Shown piece after piece: positions 42,829 to 52,521 of a stretch of 64,000 nucleotides of DNA. The notes under the pieces were generated by a model that was given only the letters and a program-made list of their open reading frames with translations, had not been told where the DNA came from and did no database searches. Position 1 is the stretch's first letter. Every line of letters begins with the position of its first letter. Source of the stretch: CAVPLM01 sp963713545 (GTDB taxonomy: Bacteria > Actinomycetota > Thermoleophilia > RBG-16-64-13); the NCBI GenBank assembly GCA_963713545.1, contig CAVQME010000002.1:62001-126000 (forward strand), given 5' to 3'. Both the position numbers and the translations under genes were made by a program.

Positions 42829-43706
42829 TGAACGAGGCCTGCCCACTGCATCTGACCGTCATCACGGGGCTGTCCGGCGCGGGCAAATCCGAGGCGGTGG
42901 CCACTTTCGAAGACATGGGCTACTTCTGCATCGACAACCTCCCACCGCAGATGTTGCCTCGGGTGGTGGAGCTCTTCTGTCTGGAGGGCAGCAGGGTCGA
43001 CCGGGTGGCTTTGGTCTTCGACGTGCGCGCAGGCACGTATTTCGAGCAGCTGGGACAGTCCCTGGAGTACCTCCGGCAGTCGGGCGTCTCCTACCGCTTG
43101 CTCTATCTCGAGGCCTCCGACGAGGCCCTGGTGGCCCGCTATCAGTCCACCCGGCGGCCGCATCCCTTGTCGCGGTCGAGCCCGGTGCAGGGGATACAAC
43201 GAGAGCGAGCCCTTCTGTCCGCTTTGCGCGAGCAGGCAGATGTGGTGATCGACACGACGGAGCTGTCGCCGCGGGCACTCCGCAGGAGACTGGAAGAGAC
43301 GCTGATGGCCGAGCAGTTGAGCAACCAGCTCTTCTTGAGTCTCGTCTCCTTCGGCTACAAGTTCGGGCTTCCCCGTGAGGCGGATCTGGTCCTGGACTCC
43401 CGGTTCTTGCCCAACCCGCACTGGGTCCCGGAGCTGTGTGCCCTCAGCGGTCTCGATGAGGCTGTCGAGCAACACGTGATGGGGCTGGACGGAGCCGAGG
43501 ACTTCGTCGACCGCATCGTCGACCTGGTGCACTTCCTGGGCCCACGGTTCCTGTCCGAGCAGAAACCCCGGGTGATCCTGGCGATCGGTTGCACGGGTGG
43601 CCACCACCGGTCCCCGGTGTTGATCGAGGAGTTGGCCGCCAGGCTGCGGGATGATCCGGGGGTGGTGCTGAGCGTGTCGCACAGAGACATCGACCGGACG
43701 GTCTGA
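42828..43706 (+). CDS. rapZ: RNase adapter / nucleotide-binding protein RapZ (YvcJ)
   Basis: A 292-residue P-loop protein (GLSGAGKS at residues 14-21) with the family blocks DNLPPQMLP, HPLSRSS and, in the C-terminal domain, GFKFG-like SFGYKFGLPREADLVLD and IGCTGGHHRSPVLIEELA. In E. coli RapZ controls GlmS mRNA decay; in Gram-positives YvcJ hydrolyses nucleotides. ATG 42828 has GAGGAGG 7 nt upstream. whiA follows after 2 nt; the yvcK/glmR gene usually found between them is absent. Confidence 0.95.
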   Translation: MNEACPLHLTVITGLSGAGKSEAVATFEDMGYFCIDNLPPQMLPRVVELFCLEGSRVDRVALVFDVRAGTYFEQLGQSLEYLRQSGVSYRLLYLEASDEALVARYQSTRRPHPLSRSSPVQGIQRERALLSALREQADVVIDTTELSPRALRRRLEETLMAEQLSNQLFLSLVSFGYKFGLPREADLVLDSRFLPNPHWVPELCALSGLDEAVEQHVMGLDGAEDFVDRIVDLVHFLGPRFLSEQKPRVILAIGCTGGHHRSPVLIEELAARLRDDPGVVLSVSHRDIDRTV

Positions 43707-43708
43707 GC

Positions 43709-44689
43709 GTGGCTGTCGGGTTCACGCGCATGTTCCGGGAGGAACTGGCCCGCGCCGAGGAGCGGCAGCCGTGCTGTCGCATGGCTGCGCTGGCAGGGTT
43801 GATACACACAGCGGGATCGTTCTTGATCAAAGGGGGCGCCGCGGAGAAGGACCGCTACGAGATACGTCTCTCCACGACGGTGCAGTCTGCCGCGAAGATG
43901 GCCTTCTCGCAGTTCAAGGCCTACGGAGCAGAAGGCGAACTGTTCACCCGAAGGGAGCCTCGTTTCCAACAGCGCTTGGTATACGAGCTGCGTCTCAAAG
44001 GTACGCCTCCCGCCCTGCAGGCCCTCAACGAGATGGGGGTACTGAGCGACAGCTTCCAGCTTCAGCCCGGCATAGTCAGGCGTCTCGTGAAGAAGAATTG
44101 CTGCAGAGGAGCCTTTCTGCGAGGGTGTCTGATCGGCGCCGGCTCGGCCAATTCGCCGCAGAGAGAGGCCCATCTGGAGATCGTCACTCCTCACCCGGAG
44201 TTCGCCGACGACCTCTACCGTCTGTTGCGCGACATGCACTTCCATCCAGGGGAGAGGTTCCGAAGGGGAAGCTATGTGGTATACCTCAAAGGCAGAGACG
44301 AGGTGGCTGGGCTGCTGGCCCTTGCGGGAGCCCACGAGTCGGCCCTGCAACTCGAAGAGCAGGCCGTGGTGAAAGAAGTGCGCTCGCGCGCCAACCGTCT
44401 GGCCAACTGCGATTCCGCCAACATGCGCAGGACGGGCGCTGCAGCCGCGCGGCAGATGGAGGCTGTGGCCGTCCTCGAGCGAACGGGGCACTATGCTGCC
44501 CTGCCGCCGGCAGTGCGCGAGGCCGCGGAACTGCGCTTGCGCTTTCCGTACATGAGCCTCGCCGAACTGGCGGAGACCGGCGGGGAAGGTCTGTCCCGGT
44601 CGGCCGTGAACCATCGGTTACGCCGCCTGGTACAGGCTGCGGAGAAGGCTGAAGGTCGAGGGCCTTCTGGTAGAATGCGGCTTCGCTGA
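43709..44689 (+). CDS. whiA: DNA-binding protein WhiA
   Basis: A 326-residue regulator with an N-terminal degenerate LAGLIDADG-like domain (FLRGCLIGAGSANSPQREAHLEI) and a C-terminal helix-turn-helix (LAETGGEGLSRSAVNHRLRRL). In Streptomyces it activates sporulation division genes with WhiB; in Bacillus it affects cell division. It starts at GTG two bases after rapZ. Its last codons overlap the promoter region of gap, so the glycolytic genes have a separate start signal. Confidence 0.95.
   Translation: MAVGFTRMFREELARAEERQPCCRMAALAGLIHTAGSFLIKGGAAEKDRYEIRLSTTVQSAAKMAFSQFKAYGAEGELFTRREPRFQQRLVYELRLKGTPPALQALNEMGVLSDSFQLQPGIVRRLVKKNCCRGAFLRGCLIGAGSANSPQREAHLEIVTPHPEFADDLYRLLRDMHFHPGERFRRGSYVVYLKGRDEVAGLLALAGAHESALQLEEQAVVKEVRSRANRLANCDSANMRRTGAAAARQMEAVAVLERTGHYAALPPAVREAAELRLRFPYMSLAELAETGGEGLSRSAVNHRLRRLVQAAEKAEGRGPSGRMRLR
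44668..44676 (+). promoter_or_regulatory. Extended -10 promoter for the glycolytic operon
   Basis: TGGTAGAAT lies 55 nt before the gap start codon, overlapping the end of whiA. The leader contains the small inverted repeat TCGAGAATCTTCGA-like segment (44699-44712) and a GAGGGAG ribosome-binding site. Confidence 0.45.
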
Positions 44690-44731
44690 GGGGAGCCGTC
44701 GAGAATCTTCGACTAGAGGGAGCGGGTTGAA

Positions 44732-45727
44732 GTGAGCACCAGAGTTGCGATAAATGGGTTCGGGCGCATCGGACGCCTCTTCCTCCGAGCGGTGGTGAAG
44801 AACGGGGTGGACATCGAAGTAGTGGCTGTGAACGACTTGACCGATGCCGCGACCCTTGCCCACCTGCTCAAATACGACAGCGTTCACCGCATCTGGCCGG
44901 GCGAGATCTCTCACACCGAGGACCAGATCGTCTTCGAGGGTCGTTCGATCAAAGTGCTCTCGGCTGCGGATGTGAGCCTCCTGCCCTGGCGCGAGCTGGG
45001 GGTGGACGTGGTCGTGGAGTGCACCGGTCTCTATACCGAGCGAAACAAGGCCACCCAGCATCTCGATCAAGGAGCCAAGAAGGTCGTCATCAGCGCGCCG
45101 GCCAAAGACCCGGACATCACCGTGGTCTTGGGGGTCAACGACGCCGACTACGACCCGGCCCGCCATCACATCATCTCCAACGCCTCCTGCACCACCAACT
45201 GTCTGGCTCCGGTGGTCAAGGTCCTGCTGGATTCGTTCGGTATCGAGCAGGGCTTCATGACGACCGTCCACGCGTTCACCAACGACCAACGCATCCTTGA
45301 TCTTCCCCACAAGGACCTGCGCAGGGCCCGGGCCGCTTCGCTCTCCGTGATCCCTACCTCCACCGGGGCGGCCAAAGCCATCGGACTGGTGCTGCCGGAA
45401 CTGAAGGGCAAACTGGATGGGTTCGCCTTCCGGGTGCCCGTGCCTGATGGATCGGTAGTCGACTTGGTGGTGAACCTGGAAAGAGAAGTCACGGCGGAAG
45501 AGATCAACGCCGCCGTCAAGGCTGCCGCCGAAGGTCCTCTGGCCGGCATCCTTCGCTACACGGAAGAGCCGCTGGTATCGTCGGATATCGTGGGCGATCC
45601 CCACTCAGCCATTTTCGACGCCGCCCTGACCATGGCTATGGGGCGCCGGGCAAAAGTGGTGATGTGGTACGACAACGAGTGGGGCTACTCGAGCCGCTTG
45701 GCAGATCTCTGCGGTCGATTGTTCTAG
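44732..45727 (+). CDS. gap: Glyceraldehyde-3-phosphate dehydrogenase
   Basis: A 331-residue type I GAPDH. NAD-binding NGFGRIGRLFLRA, then the acidic VNDLTD that favours NAD over NADP. The catalytic cysteine is in ISNASCTTNCLAP, and the phosphate-binding segments STGAAKAIG and WYDNEWGYSSRL are present. It starts at GTG and leads gap-pgk-tpiA-gpmI, the lower-glycolysis set that produces 2-phosphoglycerate. Confidence 0.97.
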   Translation: MSTRVAINGFGRIGRLFLRAVVKNGVDIEVVAVNDLTDAATLAHLLKYDSVHRIWPGEISHTEDQIVFEGRSIKVLSAADVSLLPWRELGVDVVVECTGLYTERNKATQHLDQGAKKVVISAPAKDPDITVVLGVNDADYDPARHHIISNASCTTNCLAPVVKVLLDSFGIEQGFMTTVHAFTNDQRILDLPHKDLRRARAASLSVIPTSTGAAKAIGLVLPELKGKLDGFAFRVPVPDGSVVDLVVNLEREVTAEEINAAVKAAAEGPLAGILRYTEEPLVSSDIVGDPHSAIFDAALTMAMGRRAKVVMWYDNEWGYSSRLADLCGRLF

Positions 45728-45761
45728 GGAGAGGCTACGAGGCTACGAGAAAGGTTGCGCG

Positions 45762-46951
<1,190 letters not shown>

Positions 46952-46952
<1 letters not shown>

Positions 46953-47752
46953 TGGTTTCGGACAACACGGCCTCGCCGGCCTCTGCGACCACAGTGAGAG
47001 TGCCACTCATCGCGGGCAACTGGAAGATGTACAAGACCAGCGGCGAGGGCGCCGCTTTCATAAGGGCGCTCGCAAGCCGGCTGGGTGAGGTGAAGGGTCG
47101 GGAGGTGGTCGTGGCTCCGCCGTTCACCGGCCTCCACGAGGCGGTGAAGGCGGCCGCAGGCACTGACATCATCGTTTCCGCCCAAGACATGCACTGGGAA
47201 GTCGAGGGCGCCTACACGGGCGAGATCTCGCCCGGCATGTTAGCCGACTTGGGGGTCCGGAGCGTCATCATCGGGCACTCCGAGCGCCGGCAGTACTTCG
47301 GCGAGACCGACGACTGGGTCTCTCGCAAGGTGAGAGCCGCTCTGACTGCCGGGCTGCGGCCCATCGCCTGCGTGGGGGAGACCGCCAGCGAGCGCGAGGT
47401 CGGTCTCACCAAGGAGATACTGCACGTGGAGGTCGGGGCCGCCGTTTCGGCGGTGCGACCTCAAGACGTGGCGTCCTTCGCGCTGGCCTACGAGCCCACG
47501 TGGGCCATCGGCACCGGCCACACCGCTACCCCTGAGATAGCGCAGGAGGCGACCGCCTTCTGCAGGGCCCAGATGGCGGCCGTCCTCGGGCAGGAGGCCG
47601 CCTCGAAGACCCGCATCCTCTATGGAGGGAGCGTCCGCCCGGACAACATCGACGAACTCATGGCTCAGCCGGACATCGACGGGGTGCTCGTCGGTGGAGC
47701 GAGCCTCGATGTGGAGGCGTTCGCCCGCATCGTCGAGTTCCAGGGGCCGTGA
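46952..47752 (+). CDS. tpiA: Triose-phosphate isomerase
   Basis: A 266-residue TIM barrel with AGNWKMYKT (catalytic Lys), the GHSERRQYF electrophile histidine, the catalytic-loop glutamate in AYEPTWAIGTG and the phosphate-binding YGGSVRPDN and GGASLD. An N-terminal extension of about 14 residues (MVSDNTASPASATT) is unconserved. ATG 46952 overlaps the pgk stop, and the tpiA stop overlaps gpmI in the same way. Confidence 0.97.
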
Positions 47753-49314
47753 TGTCCATGCCCAACTTGAGCAACACGGGCCGCCGGCGCGCAGCCCTCG
47801 TCATACTGGACGGCTGGGGCTGCGCGCCCCCCGGCCCCGGCAACGCCATCTCGCTGGCCGATACCCCCGTCTGGGACGCTCTGTGGGCTCGCTATCCTCA
47901 CGGACTTCTCGAAGCCAGCGGTGAGGCTGTCGGCCTGCCGGCGGGCGTCATGGGCAACTCGGAGGTGGGACACCTCACTCTTGGCTCGGGGCGCATCATC
48001 TACCAGGATCTTTCTCGCATAAACCGGGCTATCAGGGACGGGTCGTTCTTCGAGAACGCTGCGTTGGCGGCCGTGATGGACGGCATTATCGCTAGTGATC
48101 GCTCGCTCCACCTCATGGGTCTGCTGTCGGATGCCGGCGTCCATTCCGCCCTGGGGCACGTCAAGGCTCTGGTCGAGATGGCGCACCGGCGGGGTGCGCA
48201 GAAGATCTTCATCCACGCCTTCACCGACGGCCGGGACACGTCACCCACGGCAGGGGAGGCCTACGTGGACGAGCTCGAGGCCTTCCTCCGTGCCGAGGGG
48301 GCGGGTGAGATCGTCACGGTCTCCGGGCGCTACTACGCCATGGACCGAGATCGCCGTTGGGACAGGGTGAAACTTGCCTACGACGCCCTGGTGTATGGCC
48401 GAGGACTTTGGGCCTCCGGTGCCGGCGCGGCGGTGCGGGAGTCGTACGCCAGGGGCGAGACCGACGAATTCATCCTGCCCACCGTCGTCGCAGACGACCC
48501 CGACACCCGGGTGCACGACGGGGACGGGCTGATCTTCTTCAACTTCAGACCGGATAGGGTTCGGGAGATGGCCGCAGCTCTCACCCAGGACGACTTCGCC
48601 GGCTTCGACAGGGGCGGAGCACCACCTGCCCTCGACGTCGTGGGCATGACCGAGTACGACCCCAAGCTGCAACTGGCCGTCGCGTTTCCCAAAGAAGAGC
48701 CGCGGAACGTCCTGGCCGAGGTGGTGAGCACAGCCGGCCTCACCCAGTTGCACATCGCCGAGACGGAGAAGTACGCGCACGTCACGTTCTTCTTCAACGG
48801 TGGCCGGGAGAAACCGTTCCCCGGAGAGAAGCGCAAGCTGGTGCCGTCGCCGAAGGACGTGGCCACCTACGACCAGAAGCCGGCCATGAGCGCTTGCGAG
48901 GTGGCCGAATGCTTCGAAAAGACGATGGCCGAGGATCCGGTCGATCTGGTGGTTCTCAACTTCGCCAACCCCGACATGGTGGGCCACACCGGCGACATAC
49001 CGGCGACGGTCGAGGCCATCCAGCATGTCGACCGGTGTCTGGGACGCGTCCTGAAGGTGCTGGAGGGCGTGGGGGCGAAAGTCATAGTGACGTCTGACCA
49101 CGGAAACTCGGAGTCGATGCTGGAGCCGAACGGGGATGTCAATACGGCACACACCACCGCTAAGGTGCCCTTGCTGGTCTTGGACGAAGGGGTCACCGTC
49201 CGCGACGGTGCCGGCCTGGCGGATGTCGCGCCGACCATCCTGTGCTTCATGGGCCTGGAGGTACCGGAGACGATGACGGGGCGGTCTCTATGCGGCGACA
49301 GCCGGGATGAATAG
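47752..49314 (+). CDS. gpmI: Cofactor-independent phosphoglycerate mutase
   Basis: A 520-residue alkaline-phosphatase-superfamily mutase that interconverts 3- and 2-phosphoglycerate with Mn and no 2,3-bisphosphoglycerate. It has the metal-site LVILDGWGCAPPGPGNA, the phospho-acceptor Ser70 in MGNSEVGHLTLGSGR, FTDGRDTSP, VTSDHGNSE and NTAHTTAKVP. ATG 47752 overlaps the tpiA stop; a GTG one codon earlier is possible. Its type matters because 2,3-bisphosphoglycerate made at 2.4-4.8 kb is then not needed as its cofactor. Confidence 0.97.
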   Translation: MSMPNLSNTGRRRAALVILDGWGCAPPGPGNAISLADTPVWDALWARYPHGLLEASGEAVGLPAGVMGNSEVGHLTLGSGRIIYQDLSRINRAIRDGSFFENAALAAVMDGIIASDRSLHLMGLLSDAGVHSALGHVKALVEMAHRRGAQKIFIHAFTDGRDTSPTAGEAYVDELEAFLRAEGAGEIVTVSGRYYAMDRDRRWDRVKLAYDALVYGRGLWASGAGAAVRESYARGETDEFILPTVVADDPDTRVHDGDGLIFFNFRPDRVREMAAALTQDDFAGFDRGGAPPALDVVGMTEYDPKLQLAVAFPKEEPRNVLAEVVSTAGLTQLHIAETEKYAHVTFFFNGGREKPFPGEKRKLVPSPKDVATYDQKPAMSACEVAECFEKTMAEDPVDLVVLNFANPDMVGHTGDIPATVEAIQHVDRCLGRVLKVLEGVGAKVIVTSDHGNSESMLEPNGDVNTAHTTAKVPLLVLDEGVTVRDGAGLADVAPTILCFMGLEVPETMTGRSLCGDSRDE

Positions 49315-49361
49315 GATTAGTGTGTATACAATGGGAGTGTTCGGGGTGGTACCTTACGCGG

Positions 49362-49367
49362 TAGAAT
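49362..49367 (+). promoter_or_regulatory. Possible -10 box for secG
   Basis: TAGAAT lies 51 nt before the secG start in the 104-bp gap after gpmI. No clear -35 or TG extension is present. Confidence 0.3.
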
Positions 49368-49418
49368 AACGCGAACACCGCCACGGGCGAAACCGGCAGC
49401 AGGGAGAGGCAGTCTGAA

Positions 49419-49637
49419 GTGTTGTACGTTTTAGTTGCGCTGGAGACCATTTTTGGGCTGGGGTTGCTGTTCCTCATCTTTCTTCACTCAGGAAAAGACG
49501 CCGGGCTGGCCACCACCTTCGGTGGGTCCAGCACGTTTGGCGGCAGTTCCGTGGTGCAGAAGAACCTCGACCGCTTGACCGTCGGTTGCGCGGTGGCCTT
49601 TTTTGTCGTGACGATCGCTCTGTGTTTCACCGTCTAG
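49419..49637 (+). CDS. secG: Preprotein translocase subunit SecG
   Basis: A 72-residue membrane protein with two hydrophobic helices (LYVLVALETIFGLGLLFLIFL and LTVGCAVAFFVVTIALCF) flanking the conserved LATTFGGSSTFGGSS loop. SecG stimulates SecYE-mediated export. It starts at GTG (then TTG) after AGGGAG. Its place after tpiA/gpmI is the usual actinobacterial arrangement. Confidence 0.92.
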   Translation: MLYVLVALETIFGLGLLFLIFLHSGKDAGLATTFGGSSTFGGSSVVQKNLDRLTVGCAVAFFVVTIALCFTV

Positions 49638-49703
49638 GAGCGTCGTCCAATAGCCGACTGAAACATCGTCTCAGGCGACGCGCACGACAGTGCGAGGGAG
49701 GTG

Positions 49704-49754
49704 ATGAAGCGTAAAGGAAGCCAAGCAGGTCGGCGTGGGGTGTCTCGAAGCTAA
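49704..49754 (+). CDS. Possible leader peptide upstream of the peptide-transport operon
   Basis: GGGAGGTG precedes an ATG that opens a 16-codon frame encoding MKRKGSQAGRRGVSRS, very basic (7 Arg/Lys). Its TAA stop (49752-49754) overlaps the AAGGAGGG ribosome-binding site of the binding-protein gene. Termination here would place ribosomes at the next start, so it could couple or regulate translation. It is too short for support from composition; the spacing is the evidence. Confidence 0.35.
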   Translation: MKRKGSQAGRRGVSRS

Positions 49755-49766
49755 GGAGGGAACATT

Positions 49767-51422
49767 TTGAAACTGAGCAAGAAATGGTTGGTACTAGTCT
49801 TGGCTGTCGCCCTGGTGGGCGTACTCTTCGCGGTCGCCGCGTGTGGCGGCGATGAAGAGACCGGCACCACCGGCGCAGGGGGAGAGGAAGCCGTCGAGGG
49901 CGGGATCTTTGCCTTCTACATCACGGAACCGACCGCTATCGACCCCTGGAATGCGCAGGAATCCGAAGGTATCAAGGTCACCGAAGAGCTCTTCGACAGC
50001 CTGGTGGCCTTCGACCCGATGACCTCGGCGATTGTCCCGGCTGTGGCGGAGAGCTGGGAAGCCAACGAAGACGCCACGGTTTGGACCTTCAAACTGGGCG
50101 ACAGCAAGTTCCACAACGGTCGCGACGTGACCGCGGCCGACTTCAAGTATGCCTGGGAACGCATCTGCAACCCGGCCAACGAGGGTGAGATCTCCTACCA
50201 CCTGTCGGCGATCAAGGGTTACCAGGCCATGCAGGACGGCACCGCCACCGAGCTTGAGGGCGTCAAGGCCGTAGACGACAAGACGCTCGAAGTGACGCTG
50301 GATTATGGGTACGGTGACTTCGAGTTCGTGGTCGGCCACCCGTCTTTGGGGCCTGTGCCCAAGGAAGAGGTGGATAAGGATCCCGTAGCCTTCCATGACA
50401 TGCCCATCGGCAACGGTCCCTTCATGATGGCCGGCCCGTGGCAGCACGACCAGTTGATCCAGGTGGTCCGTTTCGAGGACTACACGGGCCAGAAGGCCTA
50501 TCTGGACGGGGTCGACTTCAAGATCTTCAAGGATCAGGACACCGCGTTCCTCGAGTTCAAGGCGGGAAACCTGGACTTCACGTCCATCCCGTCCGGCCAG
50601 GTCGAAGCGTCGAAGGCTGAGTTCGGTGCAAGTGCCGACGGCTATACCGTCGAACCCGGCAAACAGGTCCTCACCGGCCCGGAGATCTCCACCTACTACT
50701 TGGTCATGAACCTTACGGAAGAGGTGCTGCAGAACCCAGACCTCCGCAAGGCGATTTCTCTCGCCATTAACCGCCAGGCCATCTGCGACACGGTGTATGA
50801 GGGTGTCCGCTCGCCGGCCACCGGCATCGTTCCGCCGGGGATCGCCGGTTTTACGCCTGATCAGTGGCCTTACGCGAAGTACGACGTGGAGCAGGCCAAG
50901 CAGATGCTCGAGAAAGCTGGTTACCCGGGTGGCGAGGGTCTGCCTGAGTTGAGGGTCGGTTTCAACTCCGGTGTGGGGCATGAAGACGTCTTTGCCTTGG
51001 TCCAGGCCGACCTGAAGGTTATCGGCATCAACACCAAGCTAGAGGGCGTGGAATGGGCCCAGTGGCTCGACCAGATGGATGCCAAAGACTTCCAGCTCGG
51101 TCGCCTCGGCTGGTCCAGCGACTACCCCATCATGGACAACTGGATAGCGCCGCTGTTCCAGACCGACAGCCTCGACAACCACTCCTTCTATTCCAACCCG
51201 GCGATAGACGAGGGGATCCTTGCCGCTCGGGCCACCGCTGATACCGCCGCAAGGATCGCGAAGTACCAGGAGATGGAGAGGACCATCGGTGAAGATTCTC
51301 CGGTCGCTCCCATCGTGTTCTACGCTCATCAGCATGTGGGTTCCGACCGGATCCACGGCTTCGTCTATAGCCCGATGAGCTACGTCGACCTCGCAGCCGT
51401 TTGGATCGAACCCGCTAAGTAA
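49767..51422 (+). CDS. Peptide ABC transporter substrate-binding lipoprotein
   Basis: A 551-residue family 5 (OppA/DppA type) solute-binding protein. The signal peptide ends in a lipobox with Cys26 (FAVAAC), so the mature protein is lipid-anchored. Family features are the FAFYITEPTAIDPW start, WTFKLGDSKFHNGRDVTAADFKYAWERI and the late NPDLRKAISLAINRQAI. TTG 49767 is supported by AAGGAGGG 6 nt upstream. It heads a complete five-gene importer; the actual peptide range is unknown. Confidence 0.92.
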   Translation: MKLSKKWLVLVLAVALVGVLFAVAACGGDEETGTTGAGGEEAVEGGIFAFYITEPTAIDPWNAQESEGIKVTEELFDSLVAFDPMTSAIVPAVAESWEANEDATVWTFKLGDSKFHNGRDVTAADFKYAWERICNPANEGEISYHLSAIKGYQAMQDGTATELEGVKAVDDKTLEVTLDYGYGDFEFVVGHPSLGPVPKEEVDKDPVAFHDMPIGNGPFMMAGPWQHDQLIQVVRFEDYTGQKAYLDGVDFKIFKDQDTAFLEFKAGNLDFTSIPSGQVEASKAEFGASADGYTVEPGKQVLTGPEISTYYLVMNLTEEVLQNPDLRKAISLAINRQAICDTVYEGVRSPATGIVPPGIAGFTPDQWPYAKYDVEQAKQMLEKAGYPGGEGLPELRVGFNSGVGHEDVFALVQADLKVIGINTKLEGVEWAQWLDQMDAKDFQLGRLGWSSDYPIMDNWIAPLFQTDSLDNHSFYSNPAIDEGILAARATADTAARIAKYQEMERTIGEDSPVAPIVFYAHQHVGSDRIHGFVYSPMSYVDLAAVWIEPAK

Positions 51423-51471
51423 CAGCTCTATTTGCTCTATTTAGCGGTGTGTAACAAGCGAGCCAGTTTTC

Positions 51472-51507
51472 AAGTGGTAGGGCGCCGGCAAAGGCGCCCT
51501 ACCACTT
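51472..51507 (+). terminator. Perfect 15-bp stem-loop between binding protein and permeases
   Basis: AAGTGGTAGGGCGCC, loop GGCAAA, GGCGCCCTACCACTT is a perfect inverted repeat with no U tract. In this position it most likely acts as a partial terminator or 3'-end stabiliser that gives more binding protein than membrane components. Confidence 0.65.
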
Positions 51508-51541
51508 GGCTATCTGAGGCCGAGGAAGCAGAAGCCTCTCG

Positions 51542-52513
51542 ATGATCGGCTATATCGCCCGCCGCATCCTCCAGATGATCCCGGTTTTCATCGGGGTCAC
51601 CATCATCCTTTTCATCCTTCGCGCTCCGGGCATCCTCCCTGGGGACCCCGTCAGGATGATCACAGGCGAGAAGGCCATTTCCGAGGACCTCTACAACCAG
51701 ATAGTAGAGAGGTACGGGCTCGATGACCCGCTGATCGTTCAGTACTTCAACTACCTCGGCAATCTGTTGCAGGGCGACCTGGGTGATTCCTATCAGAAGG
51801 GCCGTTCGGTCGCCGACATCCTCATGCAGAAACTCCCCAACACTATCAAGCTCGCCGTGGCGGCCATCATCATCGAGATGATCTTCGGCATTTCGGCGGG
51901 AGTCATATCCGCCATCAAGCGTTACTCGTTCTGGGACATTCTGGTGACCCTCAGTACATCGGTGCTCGTTTCGGTGCCTGTGTTCTGGCTGGGGATGCTG
52001 CTGCAGATCATGTTCGGCATCAAGTTCAAGCAGTGGGGGCTGCCCTACCTCCCAATCTCGGGCATGACGTCGCGGGAGTTCCCCACCACCGTCCACATCA
52101 TCCTCCCGGCCATCACTCTGGCAGCGGTCTCCACGGCATACTGCGCCCGCATCCAGCGTAGCCAACTGCTGGAGGTCACCGGCCAGGACTACATCCGCAC
52201 GGCTTCGGCGAAAGGGCTGTCATACCGGCGCGTCATCGGCGGCCACGCTATGAAGAACGCCCTGATCCCGGTGGTCACTTTCTTGGGTCTCGACCTGGGC
52301 GCGATGATAGGAGGCACCATACTGACGGAGACCGTCTTCAACTGGCCGGGGATCGGCTACGAGATGTTCTTGGCCATTAATACACGGGACTGGCCCATCG
52401 TCATGGGAGGTACGGTCATCATCGTGGTGCTGGTGATGATCATCAACCTGCTGGTGGATATCAGCTATGCGTTCCTGGATCCGCGCATCCGCTACGGGCA
52501 TGAGCAGGCATAG
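51542..52513 (+). CDS. Peptide ABC transporter permease (DppB type)
   Basis: A 323-residue inner-membrane permease with six helices and the N-terminal MIGYIARRILQMIPVFIGVT typical of the DppB subfamily. The cytoplasmic EAA loop (YIRTASAKGLSYRRVIGGHAMKNA), which contacts the ATPases, is present. It starts at ATG 51542, 35 bp after the stem-loop, and is followed after 8 bp by the second permease. Confidence 0.93.
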   Translation: MIGYIARRILQMIPVFIGVTIILFILRAPGILPGDPVRMITGEKAISEDLYNQIVERYGLDDPLIVQYFNYLGNLLQGDLGDSYQKGRSVADILMQKLPNTIKLAVAAIIIEMIFGISAGVISAIKRYSFWDILVTLSTSVLVSVPVFWLGMLLQIMFGIKFKQWGLPYLPISGMTSREFPTTVHIILPAITLAAVSTAYCARIQRSQLLEVTGQDYIRTASAKGLSYRRVIGGHAMKNALIPVVTFLGLDLGAMIGGTILTETVFNWPGIGYEMFLAINTRDWPIVMGGTVIIVVLVMIINLLVDISYAFLDPRIRYGHEQA

Positions 52514-52521
52514 GATGGCAC

